The position numbers and the translations under genes were made by a program. Shown here piece by piece: positions 1 through 7,094 of a stretch of DNA of 64,000 nucleotides; the stretch's first letter is position 1; each line of letters starts with the position of its first letter. Location of the stretch: positions 4,092,001 through 4,156,000 of the forward strand of contig NZ_CP025815.1 in the NCBI RefSeq assembly GCF_003352045.1, in the 5' to 3' direction. The DNA is from Sulfitobacter sp. JL08 (lineage in GTDB: Bacteria > Pseudomonadota > Alphaproteobacteria > Rhodobacterales > Rhodobacteraceae). The notes below the pieces were generated by a model. It did no database searches. It was not told the DNA's origin and saw only the letters and a list, made by a program, of their open reading frames with translations.

Positions 1-1119
1 CCAAGGGGTGCTGGCGGCAATCTGACGGCGGATTTCGGCGATCAGGGGCCGGTTGCCGGACTTTTAGGTGGATATCGAACCACGGTGAACGGGTTGGTTC
101 TGGGGGTCGAGGCAGATATCGAATTTGGCGACATGGAGTGGGTTCATGACGCAGATCGTGATTTTTCGGTCAAGACGGGCAATACGTACGGAGTGAGCGG
201 GATCGTCGGGTTGAAGACAGTTGCCAGCAATTTTCTATATGGTCGCTTTGGCGTCTTTGCTTCAGAGTTTGAAAGCAAATATCAGAGAGGCGGTAATTCT
301 ACATCAATTGATGATAGGGTAACCGGCTTCTCATTTGGACTTGGAACAGAGGTACCCTTGGGGCGCGGCCTGTCAGGGCGGATCGAATATCAGATCAGGT
401 CTTTCTCTGATTATGACATTGGCGCACCTTTGGGAGCAAATGACGACAACTTCGCGAATTTGCAAAGTGCCGTACGCTTTGGAGTAATCTACACATTCGG
501 CGCGCAAGAAACTCCTGCTCCGTATGTGGCTCCAACAGACTTCTCTGGATTTTACGCCGCTGCTACACTGGGCCACAGTACCTTGCAAAGCGACAATTCG
601 GGACCAAGACCCACAAGCGCTGCCCCTTCTTTCTTTCTAAATGCGACGCGTTCAGGACAAGGGTTTAGCGGGGGCGCTCTGGCGGGTTATGGTTGGCAGT
701 ACGGAGCGGTGTACCTAGGCGCAGAAGCTGAATTGGAAGTATCCTCTGCGGGATGGAACGTAGAACGCAGTCCAACCGGGCGCATCTACTCGGCCGAGAA
801 AGTTGGTTCAGTGGCTGGACTGCTGCGTGTTGGCTATATCGTTAATGATTCTGTTCTGATTTATGGTCGCACGGGGTTGGTCCGTGCAAAATTCGAAACC
901 GATTACAGCTATTCAGGTACGACTATAAACCAAAGCGATAAACTGGATGGTGCTCTGATAGGATTGGGTGTTGAGTATTCTGTTGGTCCTCGAACGCATT
1001 TGCGGATGGAATACAACTACACTGACTATGACGACTATGAAGTGGACTACGGCACAGGAGTTGACATTTTTGATTCAAAGGAAAGCCGGTTTCAGGTTGC
1101 CCTAGCCTATAAGTTCTAA
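1..1119 (+). CDS. Outer-membrane beta-barrel protein, two tandem barrel domains (5' partial)
   Basis: The reading frame is open from base 1, so the gene begins upstream of the window; the first internal start candidate is a GTG at 85. The visible product has two successive segments of the small 8-strand OmpA/Opa-like barrel type. The first ends near GVIYTFG (about 490-505); the second begins with DFSGFYAAATLG (about 538) and ends in the chain terminus ALAYKF, whose final Phe is the usual C-terminal signature for outer-membrane insertion. Alternating hydrophobic/polar strands, YxRxG-type turns and Gly/Tyr richness support a surface barrel. No enzyme motif is visible. Function is unknown; such proteins are usually called outer membrane beta-barrel or porin family protein. 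Confidence 0.75.
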   Translation, partial: PRGAGGNLTADFGDQGPVAGLLGGYRTTVNGLVLGVEADIEFGDMEWVHDADRDFSVKTGNTYGVSGIVGLKTVASNFLYGRFGVFASEFESKYQRGGNSTSIDDRVTGFSFGLGTEVPLGRGLSGRIEYQIRSFSDYDIGAPLGANDDNFANLQSAVRFGVIYTFGAQETPAPYVAPTDFSGFYAAATLGHSTLQSDNSGPRPTSAAPSFFLNATRSGQGFSGGALAGYGWQYGAVYLGAEAELEVSSAGWNVERSPTGRIYSAEKVGSVAGLLRVGYIVNDSVLIYGRTGLVRAKFETDYSYSGTTINQSDKLDGALIGLGVEYSVGPRTHLRMEYNYTDYDDYEVDYGTGVDIFDSKESRFQVALAYKF

Positions 1120-1305
1120 CGGTTGACATACGCGAGCTGCCCGAATGATTTGCATGCGTTTTTGCGTCAAGAAAAAATCTCACTCAAATTGACACATATC
1201 AAAGCGCGAATGTGTAGATTTTTCTACTCTTCGGAGAGAAGGCAAAGAGAGGGACTTCTTTGCTATTCTTTTTAACGCGTCACTTGACGCTAAGGGAGTA
1301 AGAAA

Positions 1306-2469
1306 ATGATCTCGAAAATATTCACTAAGGCCTCTGTGAAAGCTGGTCTCATTGCAGGCTGTGCATCGCTCGCACTTGTCACGTCGCCTCTGGTGTCTGA
1401 CACCGCGTTCGCTCAGCAAGGCTCCGGCAACCAGATGAAGGGCGGAAATTCAGCCGGTAGCGGGCGTGGTGCTAGCGCTGATCAGCATGGCGGCGGTATC
1501 TCTGGAAGGGGCAAAGGTCTGTCCAGCATTTTTAAGGATATGCCAGGCTCAGGCACAAACATCGAGACCCAGATTTTTCGCGGGAAAGGCGAGCGGGTGA
1601 TCATCATCATCGAAGAAGATGACGATAGCGACCGTCCGGACTGGGCCGGAGGCAGTAAGGAATTAAACCCGCACCGCGGTGAAGGGAATACGAGTCCCGG
1701 CACAACAAAGGGTGATCTCTACGGCGACTTGGTTTACCTACTCCGCGATCCAGTAACTGGGCTCCCAATAGAAGTAGATGAGGGCGTTTACGCCGCCTGC
1801 CTCGACACGGCCTGCGTAACATATGAGCCAATCATTGATGGCGAGATCCCGGCGGGCGCGATCGAGGTGGACTTTGGTCGCACCAACATCATGCGTGCAC
1901 CGGATTCAGTTCTTCAGCACTCGCTCGATGAGGTACTGTTGAAACTGGCGGCCGCGACCACTATCGAAACGGATGAAGCCGGGCGTCTCGTGTTGGACGG
2001 CGCCACGATTGACTCGCCGCTCGAAAACCTTGCGCTCTACGAAGCTTTGACCAGTGGCGATGTTAGTCTCGATGGCTACGATTCATTGCTTCTTGCGACC
2101 AGCGCCTTGGCTGGTGCTGCGGACAAAACCGGAACTATCGATCTGGACTTCCTGTATAACGTGAACGATATTTCAGGTATTAATACCGGTGACTTGGAGT
2201 ACTATGACTACTCTGGCTTCACCTATGAGCGGGATTATGATGACGCAGCCAATGGTGACGAGCCGTATAGCTATTTCTATCTGGACGAGGACGGGAACCC
2301 CGTTAGTGCTTCCCTCTACATCGACGATTACCTTGCCTCGGTAAATGGTGAACTGACCGACAGCACCGGTGCGACGCTCTTCGCAGCGGCCGCAGACGAT
2401 GCGCTTGAAGTGATCGAACTCATTCATACGCAGATTCATGACGAGAAGCTGCCGGGGACGATCGAGTAA
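1306..2469 (+). CDS. Secreted acidic protein of unknown function
   Basis: 387 residues starting at ATG 1306, preceded by a GGGAG Shine-Dalgarno. A clear Sec signal peptide (about residues 1-36, cleavage after TAFA) is followed by a Gly/Ser/His-rich linker, then an acidic run (EEDDDSDRPD, about residues 103-112). The main body contains YGDLVYLLRD, a CLDTAC pair of cysteines, VDFGRTNIMRAPDSVLQ and DSPLENLALYEAL. The C-terminal third is rich in Asp and Tyr. I do not recognise a named domain. I recall the same motif order (GDLYGDL..., FGR..., SPLENLALY) from uncharacterised alphaproteobacterial secreted proteins, so this is probably a real family. It lies between a surface barrel and two more exported Gly/His-rich proteins in the same orientation. 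Confidence 0.7.
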   Translation: MISKIFTKASVKAGLIAGCASLALVTSPLVSDTAFAQQGSGNQMKGGNSAGSGRGASADQHGGGISGRGKGLSSIFKDMPGSGTNIETQIFRGKGERVIIIIEEDDDSDRPDWAGGSKELNPHRGEGNTSPGTTKGDLYGDLVYLLRDPVTGLPIEVDEGVYAACLDTACVTYEPIIDGEIPAGAIEVDFGRTNIMRAPDSVLQHSLDEVLLKLAAATTIETDEAGRLVLDGATIDSPLENLALYEALTSGDVSLDGYDSLLLATSALAGAADKTGTIDLDFLYNVNDISGINTGDLEYYDYSGFTYERDYDDAANGDEPYSYFYLDEDGNPVSASLYIDDYLASVNGELTDSTGATLFAAAADDALEVIELIHTQIHDEKLPGTIE

Positions 2470-2549
2470 TAGGTGACCTTAAGTGCAAGCCAAAGTGTGA
2501 GATCCGGGGGCGGTAATAAATGCTGCCCCCGAACCTAGGAAAGAACGGG

Positions 2550-2816
2550 ATGAGTGATATGCCAAGCGAAGCGTTGGATCGCCGATTGGTTTTGGCGGGC
2601 ATTTTTCCATTATCACTGACATGTATCGCTCGCGCACAGCACAGGGACGAGTCCGACACCAGTCATTTATCCGGAAGCGGGCGTGGGAATAGCAGCGGTC
2701 GCTCCAGTGCGCAGCGCGGCCTCTCCGAGGATCCACATAGCGGAGAAGACAAGCATTCGGATGTTAATAAGGTATTGAGCGTCGGCCGAGCAATCGGTTG
2801 GCGCGTAACTTTTTGA
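2550..2816 (+). CDS. Small exported Ser/His-rich protein, hypothetical
   Basis: ATG 2550 is preceded by AGGAAAG. The 88-residue product begins with a DRRLVLAG segment and a hydrophobic stretch ending in ARAQ, resembling a Tat or Sec signal peptide. The mature part is Ser/Gly/His/Asp rich (SGSGRGNSSGRSS). The layout, twin arginine plus hydrophobic core plus low-complexity polar body, parallels the next gene, which begins 6 bases after this stop. I see no known domain. The parallel layout and tight spacing make it likely that this is a real small gene, but the short length leaves doubt. Confidence 0.45.
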   Translation: MSDMPSEALDRRLVLAGIFPLSLTCIARAQHRDESDTSHLSGSGRGNSSGRSSAQRGLSEDPHSGEDKHSDVNKVLSVGRAIGWRVTF

Positions 2817-2821
2817 GGAAA

Positions 2822-3223
2822 ATGATAATGACGGAAAATCTGAAGCGTCGGACGTTTTTGATGGGAGGCACTTGTTCCCTCCTGATGGGGGTGGCATTGT
2901 CAAACCCCGCCGCAGCGCAATCACATTCTTCAGGCGGCGGATCCGGTAAACACCGGGGAGGGGGTCGTGGCGGCGGTCGCGGCCGTGGAGGCGGAACAGA
3001 CAAACATGGTGGATCCGAAGAGGACCATGCCTCCGGCGATGACCATACCTCTGGGGATGACCATACCTCCGGCGATGATCACGGAGACGATGGGGATGAA
3101 CATGGCGACGAAGGCGATGGAAAAGGGCCAAAGTACCGAGGTGGTCGTGAGACGACTGAATTCAGAGGAAATGGTGGCCACTCCTTGGTTGAACGGGTCT
3201 TGAAGGTGCCCCTGCCGGAATAA
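2822..3223 (+). CDS. Tat-type exported Gly/His/Asp repeat protein
   Basis: ATG 2822 (or ATG 2828, also in frame) follows a GAGG Shine-Dalgarno. The N-terminus has a twin-arginine motif (KRRTFLMGG) and a hydrophobic core ending in NPAAAQ. The mature part is Gly/Arg-rich, then contains three exact-length six-residue repeats, (A/T)SGDDH, encoded at 3029-3082, followed by more Asp/Gly/His/Glu. A His/Asp-rich secreted chain of this type could bind divalent metals; that is inference only. It appears to be co-transcribed with the small protein just upstream. No catalytic domain is visible. Confidence 0.55.
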   Translation: MIMTENLKRRTFLMGGTCSLLMGVALSNPAAAQSHSSGGGSGKHRGGGRGGGRGRGGGTDKHGGSEEDHASGDDHTSGDDHTSGDDHGDDGDEHGDEGDGKGPKYRGGRETTEFRGNGGHSLVERVLKVPLPE

Positions 3224-3427
3224 TGCAGCGGGTGCTGTCAGACGGATTCGAACCAGTCTCCGTTTCCCGCAAACAGCGTGAACTTAAGTGCAGACGGAGG
3301 ATCAAGCCGCTTCGCTCTTGGATGATGGGGAGAACTTTTTTGTTCAGGAACCAACCGTGCCCGACAGCCACCTATGGCTACGTGAAGCACTGGCTCCAGG
3401 TTCTGGTTCATTATTCGAATACATGAA
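3224..3427. other. Intergenic remnant left of the IS30-type element
   Basis: About 200 bases between the repeat protein and the left inverted repeat. A short open frame runs through it (3223-3426) but has no Shine-Dalgarno, no signal peptide and no recognisable domain, so I do not call a gene. The stretch contains a TTCGAAC word in antisense that does not fold as a tRNA arm. Confidence 0.4.
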
Positions 3428-3470
3428 ATGACTGCTTTGTCCGGCGGTTTCAACGGGTCGACGCAACACT
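3428..3470 (+). repeat. Left inverted repeat of the IS30-type element
   Basis: Imperfect terminal repeat. Its inner 27 bases (3444-3470) pair with 4717-4691 and its outer 12 bases (ATGACTGCTTTG) pair exactly with 4734-4723. It lies immediately upstream of the transposase start at 3502. Confidence 0.7.
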
Positions 3471-3501
3471 TTAATCTTTGACCAAAGATGGAGTGAGCAT
3501 A

Positions 3502-4711
3502 ATGAAGTATCGTCGCCGGATATTTTTCACAGATAAACAGAAGTCAGAGATATGGGATCGATGGCAACGCGGCGAGTCGATGAGTTCGATCGGACGTTTG
3601 TTTGAACGCGAGTCATCGTCGATCTATCCGCTGCTTGCGCGCACTGGCGGCATTCGCCCGCCGGACCGTGTGAGGTCTCGGCTCGCTCTGACGCTTTCCG
3701 ACCGCGAAGAGATATCCAGAGGCTTGCGAGCGCAGGTCTCGCTGCGTTCAATTGCTCAAACATTGAAGCGACCGGCATCCACAATCAGTCGCGAGGTCAG
3801 GCGCAATGGCGGCGCCAAACTTTATCGAGCAGCGGTGTCTGATGCAGCTGCTTGGGACCGCGCCCATCGCCCAAAGCTCTGCAAGTTGGCGGGCAATGAC
3901 TATCTGTGCCGCGCAATATCGGCCAAGCTGACGCGCAAATGGTCTCCACAACAAATCGCAGGCTGGTTGATGCGTGAACATCCCGATGAAGACAACAAGC
4001 GGGTCTCCCATGAGACGATCTACCGAAGCCTTTTTATCCAGACAAGAGGCGTACTTAAGAAAGAATTATTGGCGCATCTGCGGGCGACACGATCCATACG
4101 CCGATCCCGCCATGCCACCTTGAAGCGCAGCGGCCTGGGTAAGTTCAACGACGCAATATCGATCCGTGACAGACCTGCGGACGTTGAGGATCGAGCAGTG
4201 CCGGGCCATTGGGAAGGAGACTTGATTGCAGGGTCTGGCAACAGCTTCATCGCGACATTGGTCGAACGTCACACCCGCTTTGTGATGCTGGCCAAGGTGA
4301 GCAACAAGGACAGCCACAGTGTCATTCAGGCATTGATCAAACAGTCTCGCAAGTTGCCAAAAGAGCTGTACCGCTCGCTGACCTGGGACCGCGGAACGGA
4401 GATGGCTGGACACAAGGCCTTCACCCTGGCCACGGATATTGACGTCTTTCTGTGCGAGCCACATTCGCCATGGCAACGCGGCACAAACGAAAATACCAAC
4501 CGTCTGCTGCGACAGTACTTCCCAACGGGGCAGCAATGAGAACACCAATCGCCTTCTGCGCCAATACTTCCCACGCGGCGTCGATATCTCGACCTATAGC
4601 CAAGCATAACTCAGTGCCGTAACAAGACAGCTCATTGAGCGCCCAAGAAAGATCTTGCAATACGAAACACCAGCAGAGAGGTTTGCTCAGTGTGTTGCGG
4701 CGATCCATTGA
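3502..4711 (+). pseudogene. IS30-family transposase, frameshifted and interrupted
   Basis: ATG 3502 follows GGAG. The product has an N-terminal helix-turn-helix pair (FTDKQKSEIWDRW..., then SIAQTLKRPASTISREVRRNG) and an IS30 DDE core: D in GHWEGDLIAG, D in TWDRGTEM, E in GTNENTNRLLR. The intact frame stops at 4539, just after YFPTG. From 4529 a second frame re-encodes NENTNRLLRQYFP with different codons, then GVDISTYSQA, an in-frame TAA at 4607-4609 where the family has Glu, and the normal end LSAV...CVAAIH with TGA at 4709-4711. The C-terminus is therefore disrupted by an out-of-frame diverged duplication plus a nonsense change. The truncated 346-residue product keeps all three acidic residues but lacks about 45 C-terminal residues. 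Confidence 0.85.
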
Positions 4712-4734
4712 ATCCGCAGCGGCAAAGCAGTCAT
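4691..4734 (+). repeat. Right inverted repeat of the IS30-type element
   Basis: Complement of the left terminal repeat (see 3428-3470). It overlaps the last codons and stop of the original transposase frame, which is the usual IS30 arrangement. Confidence 0.7.
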
Positions 4735-5076
4735 CTGAGTAAAACAGCCAGATGACCGCATTGAGCCCGGCGTTGACCTTGCAATCTATGTAACTGTTAC
4801 TGCTAATGACAACGCTAAAACCTTGTCACTTAAAGTGTATGACTGACAGACTTTGAATCGTCGGATCTTAGCGGGCTATGCCTTCGACATGCGCATACTC
4901 TGACTGTGGCATCCATCGGTGCAGTTTGCGGCGAATGACAGGCTTAAATCATTTTGAAGTCCGCCCAAATCAGTCAATCCGATCAGCAGGTGCAACGAGT
5001 AGCTGAACGTACGCCAGATCCTGTCCAAGAGATAGGGAGTAGTTCAGTTCGATGTATGGCGATCGGGGCGGGTGCG
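4735..5076. other. Intergenic region, no gene seen
   Basis: About 340 bases between the right end of the IS30-type element and the 3' end of the XRE regulator. I see no open frame with a start signal, no tRNA and no strong hairpin followed by a T-run on either strand. Confidence 0.5.
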
Positions 5077-5895
5077 TCAGAATCGCGGCATCATTGCCGG
5101 TGAGTTATCAGAGAGATCGTTTTTGATGCAGTACCGGACGTAATCACTGATTTCCGCCGATTCCGGGTCGAAGTTGCCACAATTTCGCATCACATCCCGT
5201 ACGTTGATGTCCTTGCCGAGGTACTCCAGCACCGATCTGAAACAGACAATCTCATGCGCGTTGTCCGGATTAACCCCAAGGGTAAGCCCGGAGAGGAAGG
5301 TGATCGGGTTGAGATCCGACTTGTAGTAGACTGAATGCCAAGCCGACGAACCTGGTTCTTCCTGGCGTTCCGATATGACTAGACGGCCGGCGGCCGGATA
5401 GACGATACCTTCGTGCCTAATGACGCGGGGTAAATTGAACTCGCTGTCCGGGTAGCGTTCGATCTGGCGAGACAGGATGAAGTCACCTTCCTGATAGAGG
5501 TTTGTTAGACTTCGATAGACCATTCCTGATGTGCGCTCCGGAATGAAATAGAAGTAGTAGTACCCGAGATACTTTTTCCAGTCCTTCAGGCCCGTGTCAG
5601 GCGGTTTGCAGAGTCTTTCAACAAAGCCGTGGAGTGGATTCCTCGGTTGATCGATGCGTGGCGACTTCAGTCTAATTATTTCCGAGAACTCGTCGTGATT
5701 CAGAAAGAGCTCGTGATCTTCGATTCCGAAGAAGTCGCACAGCCGCCGGACTGTGTGCAGCGACGGCTTGGTCGTGCCGGCGAGATAGCGATTGAACTGC
5801 TGACGATTGATCCCGATCCGGCGACAGATATCCGAAACCGAACGACCGTAGCTGCATAGCAATCGAAGGTTGATCGCGAAGTCATCAAGTGCCAT
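5077..5895 (-). CDS. XRE-family helix-turn-helix transcriptional regulator
   Basis: 272 residues. The first about 70 residues form a Cro/CI-type HTH: INLRLLCSYGRSVSDICRRIGINRQQFNRYLAG followed by KPSLHTVRRLCDFFGI. The remaining about 190 residues are a sensor-like domain without a motif I can name; it is rich in aromatic residues (LGYYYFYFIPERTSGMVYRSL). The architecture (short XRE HTH plus long C-terminal ligand-type domain) is common in Rhodobacteraceae. The gene is divergent from the 6178 gene, and the intergenic space carries a dyad (5975-6013) that could be its operator. Effector and targets are unknown. Confidence 0.8.
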   Translation of the reverse strand: MALDDFAINLRLLCSYGRSVSDICRRIGINRQQFNRYLAGTTKPSLHTVRRLCDFFGIEDHELFLNHDEFSEIIRLKSPRIDQPRNPLHGFVERLCKPPDTGLKDWKKYLGYYYFYFIPERTSGMVYRSLTNLYQEGDFILSRQIERYPDSEFNLPRVIRHEGIVYPAAGRLVISERQEEPGSSAWHSVYYKSDLNPITFLSGLTLGVNPDNAHEIVCFRSVLEYLGKDINVRDVMRNCGNFDPESAEISDYVRYCIKNDLSDNSPAMMPRF

Positions 5896-5974
5896 TTCTG
5901 CCTCTGTGCTCGACCAGGCAAATTACCGGAGCAAGCACCATACAGCAGACTAGCCGCAGACCACAACGAAAAAT

Positions 5975-6013
5975 CGACGCTATTTGACGCCAATAATAGC
6001 CAATATAGCGTCG
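5975..6013. promoter_or_regulatory. Operator-like inverted repeat upstream of the XRE regulator
   Basis: Perfect 9-base arms CGACGCTAT (5975-5983) and ATAGCGTCG (6005-6013) are separated by 21 bases. The dyad lies 80-118 bases upstream of the regulator start and about 165 bases upstream of the divergent gene. The position fits an autoregulatory site for the XRE protein. No binding evidence exists in the sequence beyond symmetry. Confidence 0.4.
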
Positions 6014-6177
6014 GATTGAGAGCCTGTTTGGCATTGCCCCCGGAAACCAAAGTCCCGACAATTCGACAAAGCAAGAAACCATCCTGATGTTCAATGTGCT
6101 TCCATGGTTGGCAACGCTGGCGCAAATGGCTTCTTAGTGTAAATGTTTGTTTAATATAATCAGATGGGAGGGGACCA

Positions 6178-6669
6178 TTGATATCTGTAAAAAGGGCGGT
6201 GTCTGGTAGAACGATCTTGATAGCAGTCTCAACAGTGATGGGCATGACGGGTGCGGCTCAAGCCTCAGAATGTCCACTGAAGTGGCAACACGCTTATGAA
6301 ACTGGCGTAAGGGATGGGGGCGCCGATGGCGCGCGCCAACGGGACTATGACCCAACGCGGCACAATCGCCATTTCCATGCCTTGGTTAAAACTAGGCCAT
6401 CTCGAGGCGATTGTTATAATGAAGGTTACAACATCGGCTACGAAAACGCGATCGCGGATGTTCAGAACCGGGGACGGCATTCCCATAGTGGCGCGCCCGA
6501 AGTTGGGTCAAACGAACGTGCTTACTATGATGACGGATGCCACGAGGGTGCCGGCGACGCCAAGATGGGCATGAGCATGGCCTATGAGCGTCACTCAAAC
6601 ATGTACGACACCCGCTTTGAACCCTATTTCAAGCAGGGCTACGAAGCCTGTTGGCGACACTATCGCTGA
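6178..6669 (+). CDS. Exported small protein with GMSMAYERH motif, unknown function
   Basis: TTG 6178 is chosen because a strong GGGAGGGG lies just upstream and the next ATG (6238) falls inside the signal peptide. 163 residues: a signal peptide ends near AAQASE, followed by a Cys/His/Tyr/Gly-rich body with repeated YxxGY..G patterns (YNEGYNIGYENA, YYDDGCHEGAGDA). The C-terminus has GMSMAYERH..MYDTRFEPYF. The same terminal motif occurs in the next gene, so the two are paralogues. Four or more Cys in the mature part suggest disulfides in the periplasm. No known domain is recognised. Confidence 0.65.
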   Translation: MISVKRAVSGRTILIAVSTVMGMTGAAQASECPLKWQHAYETGVRDGGADGARQRDYDPTRHNRHFHALVKTRPSRGDCYNEGYNIGYENAIADVQNRGRHSHSGAPEVGSNERAYYDDGCHEGAGDAKMGMSMAYERHSNMYDTRFEPYFKQGYEACWRHYR

Positions 6670-6757
6670 TAACATTGCCATGCCGGCAGCACTCAAACTC
6701 GTCTCTCGATGGCTGAACACTGAAAATGGGGAAATGGCAGGATAAATGGAGGACGCA

Positions 6758-7034
6758 ATGAGAACGAAATCGATTTTTTTTGCGTGTAGCAACCCTTGCA
6801 ACCGCTTTGGTCTTGTCGGGCTGCGTTGAAACAACCTCGAGCGGCTCGAGCAGCGCTTGTCCATCTGGATTGGGCGGTAACGAGTGTGAGTATTATCAGG
6901 ATGGCTATCGTCTCGGCGCCAACGACACAGGCGTGGGAATGAGTATGGCCTACGAGCGGCACGGGGGATACGATTCCAGGTTCGAACCGTATTTCGCACG
7001 TGTCTATAACGACGGTTGGCTCGCCAACAGATAG
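6758..7034 (+). pseudogene. Small lipoprotein, paralogue of the 6178 protein, frameshifted at a T8 run
   Basis: ATG 6758 has an excellent GGAGG five bases upstream, but its frame hits a stop soon after the run of eight T at 6774-6781. With seven T the product would read MRTKSIFLRVATLATALVLSGC, a textbook lipoprotein signal with lipobox LSGC, continuing into the open frame from 6780 (VETTSSGSSSAC ... GVGMSMAYERH..YDSRFEPYF). The C-terminal half matches the 6178 protein. The extra T may be a real inactivating mutation, a phase-variable or slippage-tolerant tract, or a sequencing error. A TTG at 6780 could start a shortened product but lacks a Shine-Dalgarno and the charged n-region. Confidence 0.65.
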
Positions 7035-7094
7035 CAACCGTGATCTGCTTGGCGTCACAGGAAAAAATAGGACGTCTATGAATAGGAGGATCAG

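Larger units (their letters stand above)
3428..4734 (+). mobile_element. IS30-family-like insertion sequence, decayed
   Basis: An IS30-type transposase gene is flanked by imperfect inverted repeats. The core of the left repeat (3444-3470) matches the reverse complement of the right repeat (4691-4717) at about 21 of 27 positions; both read GCGG..TTCAA.GG.TCG.CGCAACAC. Similarity continues outward: ATGACTGCTTTG at 3428-3439 is matched by its complement at 4723-4734, giving an element of about 1.3 kb. I could not identify a clean target-site duplication, so the exact ends are uncertain by a few bases. The transposase reading frame is broken, so the copy is probably not autonomous. Confidence 0.8.

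Noticed and set aside
3233-3275. Antisense TTCGAATC word resembling a tRNA T-loop
   Set aside because: Only two of five T-stem pairs form and no acceptor or CCA is present.
3223-3426. Short open frame right after the repeat protein
   Set aside because: It has no start signal, no signal peptide and no domain, and lies next to a mobile element.
6155-6160. Perfect TATAAT upstream of the 6178 gene
   Set aside because: A transcript from it would start inside the Shine-Dalgarno and no good -35 box sits 17 bases upstream.
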